A stretch of DNA of 8,823 nt, from the NCBI GenBank assembly GCA_007124535.1, contig SLEY01000562.1:1-8823 (forward strand), in the 5' to 3' direction. Shown in pieces: positions 1 through 5,624 of this stretch. The notes under the pieces were generated by a model. It was not told the DNA's origin. It saw only the letters and a program-made list of their open reading frames with translations, and did no database searches. This DNA is from Planctomycetaceae bacterium. Lineage in GTDB: Bacteria; Planctomycetota; Planctomycetia; Pirellulales; Pirellulaceae. The stretch's first letter is position 1. Every line of letters starts with the position of its first letter. The position numbers were made by a program, and so were the translations under genes.

Positions 1-36
1 CCTTCACGTCCCCGGCTGTTCGACCGAGCGTACCTC

Positions 37-126
37 GACTAAGTGTAGGGGGACTAAGTGTAGGGGGACTAAGTGTAGGGGACTAAGTGTAGGGAGACTA
101 AGTGTAGGGGGACTAAGTGTGGGGGA
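37..126 (-). terminator. Candidate Rho-dependent termination region (C-rich, G-poor RNA)
   Basis: Transcribed leftward from the operon, the array gives RNA made of CCCCYACACUUAGUC units. By direct count over 37-168 it has 63 C and 9 G in 132 nt. Such C-rich, G-poor, unstructured RNA just after a stop codon is what Rho rut sites look like. About 90 nt (37-126) lie beyond the epimerase stop and would be free of ribosomes. No intrinsic hairpin plus U-tract is seen between 1 and 180. Function is inferred from base composition only. Confidence 0.35.
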
Positions 127-168
127 CTAAGTGTGGGGGACTAAGTGTGGGGGGACTAAGTGTGGGGG
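37..168. repeat. Tandem array of nine 14/15-bp repeats
   Basis: Nine head-to-tail units start at 37, 52, 67, 81, 96, 111, 125, 139 and 154. Each begins GACTAAGTGT on the plus strand and ends in a G tract. Units 1-5 read GTGTAGGG(G/A) and units 6-9 read GTGTGGGG(G), so two sub-types occupy separate halves. Lengths alternate between 14 bp (units 3, 6, 7) and 15 bp (the rest). A degenerate tenth start (GACCAG) follows at 169. There are no spacers, so it is not CRISPR. Every plus-strand unit contains TAA, and units 1-5 also contain TAG. The sub-type order suggests local amplification by slippage or unequal exchange (inference). Units 7-9 lie inside the epimerase reading frame. Bases 1-36, left of the array, show nothing recognisable. 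Confidence 0.95.
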
Positions 169-1179
169 GACCAGTTCGACACCCGTGCCGTTGACTTCCG
201 GGTACCGGCAGCGGCCTTGCTCCAAACGGACACCGCGGGCGATATCTTGGGCCAGCAGCAGGGCGCCGTCCATGTCGACGTAGTCCAGCAACGGTAACAA
301 CTGGGCCAACGCCGAAATGCCGACGGTCGATTCGGTCATGCAGCCCGCCATGACCTGGAGACCCAGTTGGCGGGCTCGGCGGATCATCCGCCGCGCCGGC
401 GTCAAACCGCCACACTTGACCAGCTTGATGTTGATCCCGTGAAAGCCTTCGTGGCACCGGTCCACATCCGCTTCCACCCCACAGCTTTCGTCGGCGATCA
501 ACGGCAGGGGACTCTCCGCCCGCAGCCGCCGCATCGCGTCGTGCTGATCCGCCGGCAACGGCTGTTCGATGAACTCGACGTTCAGTTCACGCAGTTCGGC
601 CGCATTGCGCAACGTCTGGTCGGGCGTCCAGCCGCAGTTGGCGTCGACGCGAAATACGGCGTCCGTGTGGCGGCGGAGCGCTCGCACGATCTCCAAATCG
701 CGCTCCGTTCCCAGCTTGATCTTATAGATCGGCCAGCCGGGGAATTCCTGCAGCTTTGCCACCATCACGTCGATGTCCGCAATGCCGATCGTGTAATTGC
801 TCAGCGGCGCCTGCCGGGGGTCCAGTCCCCACAGCCGATACAGCGGTTTGCCCCGCATTTTGCCCCATAGATCGTGGGCTGCCATATCCAGAGCACACAA
901 GGCGAAGGGGTGGTCGGCCAATGCCGGCTGCACCGCCCGCCACAACTGGGCCGGGTCCTCCAGTTCCCAGGACTCGAGTCGCGGTCGGAGGGCGTCCAGC
1001 ACCCGCACCATCGTTTCCCGTTCGGCCCCGTAGTACGGGTTGGTCGTCGCCTCGCCATACCCTCGATGCGGACCCTCCCGAAGTTCGACCACCAAGGTCG
1101 GTTGCACCGAAACCGAGCCGCGGGCGATCGTAAATACGTGTCGCAAGGGCAGATCGAAAGCATGCATCGCCAATTCCAC
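127..1179 (-). CDS. Enolase-superfamily dipeptide epimerase (L-Ala-D/L-Glu epimerase type; candidate DgcA)
   Basis: Enolase-superfamily (muconate lactonizing enzyme subgroup) protein of 350 residues, probably a cytoplasmic Mg-dependent epimerase acting on Glu-containing dipeptides or N-acyl-Glu. An N-terminal capping domain (about 1-120) precedes a TIM barrel. The catalytic KxK is at K153/K155 (YKIKLG), metal ligands are D179, E205 and D230, and the opposing lysine is K252 (NIKLVKCGG). A DMD motif at 302-304 matches the DxD that binds the dipeptide ammonium group in Ala-Glu epimerases. The GTG start at 1179 is chosen because GAGGAGGT lies 6 nt upstream; an ATG at 1167 is too far from it. The gene follows the DUF1611 gene by 12 bp, and its ribosome site overlaps that stop codon. 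The natural end is probably near GTGVEL (336); residues 337-350 (VPPHLVPPHLVPHT) and the stop come from the tandem repeats. The same pairing with DUF1611 occurs in the dgcN-dgcA D-glutamate pathway, where DgcA is an N-acetyl-glutamate racemase. Confidence 0.9.
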   Translation of the reverse strand: MELAMHAFDLPLRHVFTIARGSVSVQPTLVVELREGPHRGYGEATTNPYYGAERETMVRVLDALRPRLESWELEDPAQLWRAVQPALADHPFALCALDMAAHDLWGKMRGKPLYRLWGLDPRQAPLSNYTIGIADIDVMVAKLQEFPGWPIYKIKLGTERDLEIVRALRRHTDAVFRVDANCGWTPDQTLRNAAELRELNVEFIEQPLPADQHDAMRRLRAESPLPLIADESCGVEADVDRCHEGFHGINIKLVKCGGLTPARRMIRRARQLGLQVMAGCMTESTVGISALAQLLPLLDYVDMDGALLLAQDIARGVRLEQGRCRYPEVNGTGVELVPPHLVPPHLVPHT

Positions 1180-1185
1180 GGCTCG

Positions 1186-1193
1186 ACCTCCTC
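1186..1193 (-). promoter_or_regulatory. Strong Shine-Dalgarno of the epimerase gene
   Basis: GAGGAGGT on the minus strand, 6 nt before the GTG at 1179. Its first two bases belong to the TGA stop (1192-1194) of the preceding DUF1611 gene, giving TGAGGAGGT. This decides for GTG 1179 over ATG 1167 and suggests translational coupling between the two genes. Confidence 0.85.
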
Positions 1194-2232
1194 AAGCGGA
1201 CGAGGAACGCTCGGCAGCCAATTTCAGCACGGCATCGACCAGCGGTTGCGGGCCGTCGCGGAGCACGTCGCAGACGGGCAACCCGAATTCCTGTTCCCGC
1301 CGCCCCCGCTCCTCGGCCGCCTCCTCGGCCGTGAGGCGGCGGCTGTTGATCGAAATGCCGATCACCCGGCAGGGCCGCAGCAGGGACGCCACCTGCTCGT
1401 ACAACCGGCGGAGTTCGGCAAGCGGGGCCAGCGGGATGTGATCCAGTCCCAGGGCCGTGCTGCGTCCGGCTTCGTAACAGAGAATCAGCCCGTGCGGCTG
1501 GCAACCGTGCAACAAACCCAAGGTAACCCCCGAAAAAGAGGGATGCGCCAGGCTCCCTTGACCTTCGATCATCAGGATCTCGTGATGCTGGTGGTCCAGG
1601 ACCAGTTGTTCGGCGGCCCCGCTGATGAAATCCGCGACCATGCAATCGATCGGATAGCCATCGCCTTCCACGATGATTCCCGTCTGGCCTGTGGCCGCGA
1701 ACTTGGCATCCCGCCCGGCCGCTTGCAGGGCCCGTGTCAGTTCCCTCGTGGTCAGCATTTTCCCCAAGCTGGAATCCTGGCCGACCGTATGGATCCGCAG
1801 GCATTCGTCCCGCAGGCCTTGGGCGCGGGCACAGTGGCGAATCCGCTGATTTCGCACGTCGATCAACCGGACCTGGTGCTCGCGGGCGGCGGCGGCCATT
1901 TCCGGGTCGTCGGCCAGGAAATCGTGCATGCCGGAAACCACATCCATGCCCCGCCCGATGGCTTCCGACACAATGGCTCGCCAGGCCGGAGGCAACTGGC
2001 CGCCCGGCAGGGCGATTCCGATCAGCAGGGTGCGGCCCTGCGGCACGTCGGCCAGGGAACCGACCACCGGCACATCCCCCACCCCCAGCAACTCGTGACT
2101 GGTCCGGCCCACAGCGGTACTGTCCAGCACCGCCACCACCTCGTCCCGGCAGTAGCGAATGACGCAGGCTCCGGTCTTCCCACGGATCGGATTGCTGAAG
2201 CCTTCGGTCAAGATGACAAAGCGGCGGTTCAC
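1192..2232 (-). CDS. DUF1611 family protein (candidate D-glutamate N-acetyltransferase, DgcN-like)
   Basis: DUF1611 protein of 346 residues: an N-terminal Rossmann-like domain (about 1-140) and a C-terminal P-loop domain (about 145-346). Visible motifs are RRFVILTEGFSNP at the start, the P-loop-like GQDSSLGK at 151-158, ATGQTGIIVEG at 180-190, DFISGAAEQLVLDH at 201-214, and EGQGSLAHPSFSGVTLGLLHG at 223-243. In marine Pseudoalteromonas a family member, DgcN, N-acetylates D-glutamate, and the adjacent racemase DgcA converts the product to N-acetyl-L-glutamate. The same neighbour follows here, so that role is a reasonable inference, not proven by sequence. The GTG start at 2232 is preferred: family homology begins there, AAGGG lies upstream, and the 53 bp before it form a hairpin. 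An in-frame ATG at 2289 overlaps the aminotransferase stop as ATGA and would add 19 residues (MNPAATADGRGASFQGNSP) that look non-conserved; it cannot be excluded. Confidence 0.88.
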   Translation of the reverse strand: MNRRFVILTEGFSNPIRGKTGACVIRYCRDEVVAVLDSTAVGRTSHELLGVGDVPVVGSLADVPQGRTLLIGIALPGGQLPPAWRAIVSEAIGRGMDVVSGMHDFLADDPEMAAAAREHQVRLIDVRNQRIRHCARAQGLRDECLRIHTVGQDSSLGKMLTTRELTRALQAAGRDAKFAATGQTGIIVEGDGYPIDCMVADFISGAAEQLVLDHQHHEILMIEGQGSLAHPSFSGVTLGLLHGCQPHGLILCYEAGRSTALGLDHIPLAPLAELRRLYEQVASLLRPCRVIGISINSRRLTAEEAAEERGRREQEFGLPVCDVLRDGPQPLVDAVLKLAAERSSSA

Positions 2233-2256
2233 AGGCGAATTCCCTTGAAATGAGGC

Positions 2257-2280
2257 GCCGCGACCGTCTGCCGTCGCGGC
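2257..2280 (-). other. Intercistronic inverted repeat (8-bp stem, 8-nt loop)
   Basis: GCCGCGAC (2257-2264) and GTCGCGGC (2273-2280) are perfect inverted repeats around an 8-nt loop. The hairpin sits between the aminotransferase stop (2286) and the GTG start of the DUF1611 gene (2232). It is GC-rich and has no U tract after it in the direction of transcription, so it resembles an mRNA-stabilising or processing hairpin more than a terminator. If translation starts at ATG 2289 instead, this sequence is coding. Confidence 0.55.
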
Positions 2281-2285
2281 CGGGT

Positions 2286-3143
2286 TCATTGGCGGGTCAC
2301 TTCGTGGAAACGCTGCAGCAACTGCTGCGTGATCGGGCCGGGCCGACCGTTGCCAATCTGCCGGCTGTCCACCTTGACCACCGGCACCACCTCGGCAGCA
2401 CTGCCGGTCAGAAAACACTCGTCGGCAATATACACATCATGTTTCGTCAACGGCAGCTCCCGGACCCGCATTCCGGCCTCCTCCGCCAACTCCATCACCA
2501 CCGCCCGGGTGATGCCTTCCAAAATGCCGGCGTCGATCGGGGGGGTCCGCAACTCGCCGTCCGCCACCAGAAAAATGTTGTCGCCCGTACACTCGGCGAT
2601 CTCCCCCTTGTGATTCAGCATCAAAGCTTCCACACATCCGGCCTGCTGGCCTTCGATCTTGGCCAGAATGTTGTTCAGATAATTCAGCGATTTGATCCGC
2701 GGACTCAGCGCCGCCGGATGGTTGCGGATGGTGCTGACCGTGACAATCTCCAAGCCCTTGCGGTAGTACTCTTTCGGGTAGAGTTCGATGTGATCGACGA
2801 TCACAATCACTTGGGGATCGCTGGTTCGGTTGGGGTCCAGCCCCAGCGTGCCCGCCCCCCGAGTGACGAGCAAGCGCACGTACCCGTCCTCCAAGCCGTT
2901 GATCCGGATCGTTTGGTTGACCGCCTCGGCCATCTCGCCCAAGGAAATCGGGATCTCCAACCAAATCGCCTTGGCCGAATGCCAGAGTCGCTCCAGGTGC
3001 TCCTGGAGGCGAAACACCTTGCCGCCATAGATCCGCATGCCTTCGAAAACGCCATCCCCGTACAGCAGACCGTGATCATAGACTCCGATCTTGGCGTTTT
3101 CGCGATCGTATAATTGGCCGTTGATCCAAACCTTGAAGGGCAT
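2286..3143 (-). CDS. ilvE: Class IV PLP aminotransferase, branched-chain type
   Basis: Fold-type IV aminotransferase of 285 residues, usual length for IlvE. It should interconvert branched-chain 2-oxo acids and Val/Leu/Ile with glutamate as amino donor in the cytoplasm. The PLP lysine is K151 (RIKSLNYLNN), followed by LAKIE and E184 in ECTGDNIF. YGDGVFEGMRIY (28-39) and YVR (88-90) follow the branched-chain pattern rather than the D-amino-acid transaminase pattern (YGDGVYEV.R). RGAGTLGLDP (95-104) matches archaeal/planctomycete-like IlvE proteins. The ATG start at 3143 has a weak AGAAG 7 nt upstream. It begins 35 bp after the LolD-type ATPase stop. Branched-chain substrate is the best guess; a 4-amino-4-deoxychorismate lyase or D-amino-acid transaminase is less likely. 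Its placement before the DUF1611/epimerase pair makes glutamate the shared metabolite. Confidence 0.85.
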   Translation of the reverse strand: MPFKVWINGQLYDRENAKIGVYDHGLLYGDGVFEGMRIYGGKVFRLQEHLERLWHSAKAIWLEIPISLGEMAEAVNQTIRINGLEDGYVRLLVTRGAGTLGLDPNRTSDPQVIVIVDHIELYPKEYYRKGLEIVTVSTIRNHPAALSPRIKSLNYLNNILAKIEGQQAGCVEALMLNHKGEIAECTGDNIFLVADGELRTPPIDAGILEGITRAVVMELAEEAGMRVRELPLTKHDVYIADECFLTGSAAEVVPVVKVDSRQIGNGRPGPITQQLLQRFHEVTRQ

Positions 3144-3178
3144 CGCAATTCTTCTGGTGGCGGTGTTCGGGATAGGAA

Positions 3179-4000
3179 TTACGTGACACGTTCGACCAGC
3201 CCTTCCACCAGCCGTACCGTGCGATCGGCCCTGCCCGCGATGGTGCTGTCGTGTGTCACCATGATGATAGTGAGGTTTTGCTCGCGGTTCAAGGTGCGCA
3301 ACAGACGCATGATCTCGGCCCCCGTATGCCGGTCCAAATTCCCGGTCGGCTCGTCGGCCAGCAGCAGTTGCGGGCTGGCGATCAGGGCCCGAGCGATCGC
3401 CGCGCGCTGCATCTCGCCCCCCGACAGCTCCCTGGGCTTATGCTTCAGGCGGTGGGACAGTCCCACCATTTCCAACAACTCGCCGGCCCGTTGCCCATGG
3501 GCGCGTCGCTGCAGCCAATACCGCCACACGCTCTGGCCAATCATGCGGGGGACCAGAACGTTCTCCAGCGTATTGAATTCCGGCAACAGGTGATAGAACT
3601 GGAAGATCATACCGAAGTAGCGGTTTCGCAGCACGTCACGCGCCTGATAGGGCAGGTTGTCGATCCGGTTGCCTTCGAAACAGATTTCCCCCGAATCCGG
3701 TGCATCTAAAGTGCCCAGCAGGTGCAGTAAGGTACTCTTGCCCGAGCCGCTTTGGCCCACGACGGCGACGAATTCGCCCTGGCGCACCGCGAAATCGACC
3801 CCCCGCAGTACCGGAATGACATGCTTGCCTTTGCGGTAGCTCTTCATCAGCCGCCGGGCACTCAGCAGCGCGGGTTGCGGGGCCATGTGGGGTGCCGGAG
3901 CGGTTAGCGACTGCGGCGCAGACCCTCCGTAGAAAGGTTCCGATAACCCGTCCGGATCGACGGGCGACAATTCGGTCCGATCGTAAACAGCATGCGTCAT
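3179..4000 (-). CDS. lolD: LolD-type ABC transporter ATPase
   Basis: ATP-binding subunit of the MacB/LolD family, 273 residues, expected to pair with the permease just upstream and power release of lipoproteins from the inner membrane. All ABC motifs are intact: Walker A GQSGSGKS at 82-89, Q-loop Q134 (IFQFYHLLPE), signature LSGGE at 192-196, Walker B LLLADEP at 212-218 with catalytic E217, TGNLD after it, and H-loop H250 (MVTHD). The core starts near residue 45; the preceding Pro/Ala-rich stretch is longer than in typical LolD (about 230 residues). AGGAG at 4011-4015 lies 10 nt before ATG 4000 and 7 nt before an in-frame TTG at 4003, so either may be used (difference of one residue). It follows the permease stop by about 25 bp. 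A general MacB-like exporter is the alternative. Confidence 0.9.
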   Translation of the reverse strand: MTHAVYDRTELSPVDPDGLSEPFYGGSAPQSLTAPAPHMAPQPALLSARRLMKSYRKGKHVIPVLRGVDFAVRQGEFVAVVGQSGSGKSTLLHLLGTLDAPDSGEICFEGNRIDNLPYQARDVLRNRYFGMIFQFYHLLPEFNTLENVLVPRMIGQSVWRYWLQRRAHGQRAGELLEMVGLSHRLKHKPRELSGGEMQRAAIARALIASPQLLLADEPTGNLDRHTGAEIMRLLRTLNREQNLTIIMVTHDSTIAGRADRTVRLVEGLVERVT

Positions 4001-4025
4001 CAACAGGGCGCTCCTATGATTTCCC

Positions 4026-5582
4026 TCACTCCCACCTCAGGGCCTCGACCGGATGCAGTCGAGCGGCACGCAGGGCCGGCAGAACACTAGCCAAAACGGC
4101 GATCGAAACCGATCCCAGAACCACCAAGAACACGGTAAACGGCTCGACAATCGTGGGGATTTCCTGGAAGTAGTACACCGTCGGATCGAATACCTCCTGG
4201 CCGGTCACCCATTCCAAACCCGTTGCGATCTCGTTGATGTAGTATACGAAGAGCAGGCCCAGGACCATGCCGACCCCGGAACCGGCGGTCCCCAGGGCAC
4301 AGCCATAGGTCAAGAAAATGCTCATGACCCCGCGACTGGGGGCACCCAACGCCTTCAGCACCCCGATGTCCCGCGTCTTCTCGACCACGATCATAAAGAA
4401 CGTGGCCAGAATGCCGAAACCGGCCACCGCGATGATCAGGAACAGCAGGATGTTCAAGATCGTGGTTTCCATCTGGACGGCGGCCAGCAACGGGCCCTGC
4501 ATGTCGCGCCAGGTCTGGATGCGATAGTGGTACTGGTCGGGAGGAAAGCGGGCGATCAACTGGTCCCGGACTTCGTTCAGATTGGAACCGGGAGCCAGCC
4601 GGATTTGCAGGGCCGTCACACTGCGAACGCCGGTGGCCGGGTCGATCATGCCGCGCAACCGCTGCAGATCTTTCAACGGGACGAAAGCGAACGTGCTATC
4701 GTACTCGCTCATCTTGCTTTCGTACAGATCCACCACGGTGAACCGGGCGCTCTGTGCCGCGGGAGCTTGGCCGGGAGGGGGAGAGGTCGGGAAGGTCAAA
4801 TTGACGTCGTCGCCCGGACGGCACAAGAAGTGGTCCCGCACTTCGCCGTCTTGGTCCCGGTGGCGTACGCTGGCGACCATCATCCCCAGGATCACGCCCG
4901 TGTGCTGTTGTTTCGCTTCATCGAAGACCTGGCTGGGTCTCTCGGACGACGCCGTGGCTCCGTAGGGGTCCCTCGGCACGCCGCCGAACGGATCGGCGGG
5001 CGGCGAAAAATCGGCGGACGCGTCGGCCGTTTCCGTCCGGCCAAGCGATTCGATCTGCCGCAACTGCTCGTCGTAGGCTCGTTCGTAGGCGATCCGCCGC
5101 CGCCGCTGGACCCAACCCGATTCGGGTAACCGCTCGTCATAACCGCCCTCGTGCAGATCGAACGTCAGCCGCTCACGGTTCTCCGGATGCAGCAAGTACT
5201 GGCTGAAATCCCCCACATCGGCGTATGTCTCTTCGTCCACACCGATCAGATTCACTTGGCGGGTGATCCATTGGCCCCGCATCGGAAAACTCAACATCGC
5301 CGGGACCTGGACCGTCGATGTGATGCCAACCAACCGCTCGCCCACCACTTTGCGGATCTCGGCGATGTGCCAGTCGGGATCGGGAAGCCCCCCCAAACTA
5401 TGACTTTCAAAGACGATATCCGACAAGATGCCGTGCAGACGACGGTGCATTTCCTCGCTGAAGCCCGCCATCACGCTGTTGACCACGATCAGTGTGGCCA
5501 CTCCCAGCGTCACGCTGATGATCGACGCGAGGGCGATGTAGCGGGTACGGAGATAACGCCACGAGAGAAGCAATTTGAACAT
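4026..5582 (-). CDS. LolC/LolE-family FtsX-like permease with a large insertion
   Basis: Inner-membrane permease of 518 residues against roughly 400 for E. coli LolC/LolE. The topology is the family's: TM1 about 16-38, a large periplasmic domain, then TM2 about 375-400, TM3 about 418-450 and TM4 about 479-504. Diagnostic pieces are EKTRDIGVLKALGAP (401-414) after TM2, DPTVYYFQEIP (466-476), and LPALRAARLHPVEALRWE at the C-terminus. A charged, Pro/Ser/Asp-rich stretch at about 130-225 accounts for the extra length and looks disordered. The ATG 5582 start has AAGGA 6 nt upstream. It follows lysS by 42 bp and precedes its ATPase. Only one permease gene is here, so a homodimer (LolF-like) is plausible, or a partner lies elsewhere. 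Confidence 0.88.
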   Translation of the reverse strand: MFKLLLSWRYLRTRYIALASIISVTLGVATLIVVNSVMAGFSEEMHRRLHGILSDIVFESHSLGGLPDPDWHIAEIRKVVGERLVGITSTVQVPAMLSFPMRGQWITRQVNLIGVDEETYADVGDFSQYLLHPENRERLTFDLHEGGYDERLPESGWVQRRRRIAYERAYDEQLRQIESLGRTETADASADFSPPADPFGGVPRDPYGATASSERPSQVFDEAKQQHTGVILGMMVASVRHRDQDGEVRDHFLCRPGDDVNLTFPTSPPPGQAPAAQSARFTVVDLYESKMSEYDSTFAFVPLKDLQRLRGMIDPATGVRSVTALQIRLAPGSNLNEVRDQLIARFPPDQYHYRIQTWRDMQGPLLAAVQMETTILNILLFLIIAVAGFGILATFFMIVVEKTRDIGVLKALGAPSRGVMSIFLTYGCALGTAGSGVGMVLGLLFVYYINEIATGLEWVTGQEVFDPTVYYFQEIPTIVEPFTVFLVVLGSVSIAVLASVLPALRAARLHPVEALRWE

Positions 5583-5605
5583 GGCCCGTCCTTAGGCAAA
5601 GTCGT

Positions 5606-5622
5606 ATGCGGTTCCTCCGCAT
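5606..5622 (-). other. Small inverted repeat between lysS and the permease gene
   Basis: ATGCGG (5606-5611) and CCGCAT (5617-5622) flank a 5-nt loop, with two possible G-U pairs extending the stem. In the transcript the loop reads AGGAA. It lies inside the 42-bp gap after the lysS stop. No U-rich tract follows, so it is unlikely to terminate transcription; it may be an mRNA processing or stability element, or chance. Confidence 0.4.
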
Positions 5623-5624
5623 GT

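Noticed and set aside
37..168. CRISPR array
   Set aside because: Units are directly adjacent with no spacers, only 14-15 bp long, and no cas genes are present.
18..180. GTTCGAC at 18-24 and 174-180 as a target-site duplication around the array
   Set aside because: Only 7 bp, offset differently from the two array edges, and no mobile-element features between them. Chance is adequate.
722..1804. Open minus-strand frame across the DUF1611/epimerase junction
   Set aside because: Out-of-frame reading of the two real genes, rich in Gly/Arg/Pro, with no domain.
874..2253. Long open plus-strand frame opposite the DUF1611 and epimerase genes
   Set aside because: Antisense to two conserved proteins with intact motifs; its translation shows only a low-complexity bias and no family motif.
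2286..3143. D-amino-acid transaminase as the primary call for the class IV aminotransferase
   Set aside because: VFEGMR and YVR match branched-chain aminotransferases, not the VYEV.R pattern of D-amino-acid transaminases. Kept only as a hypothesis.
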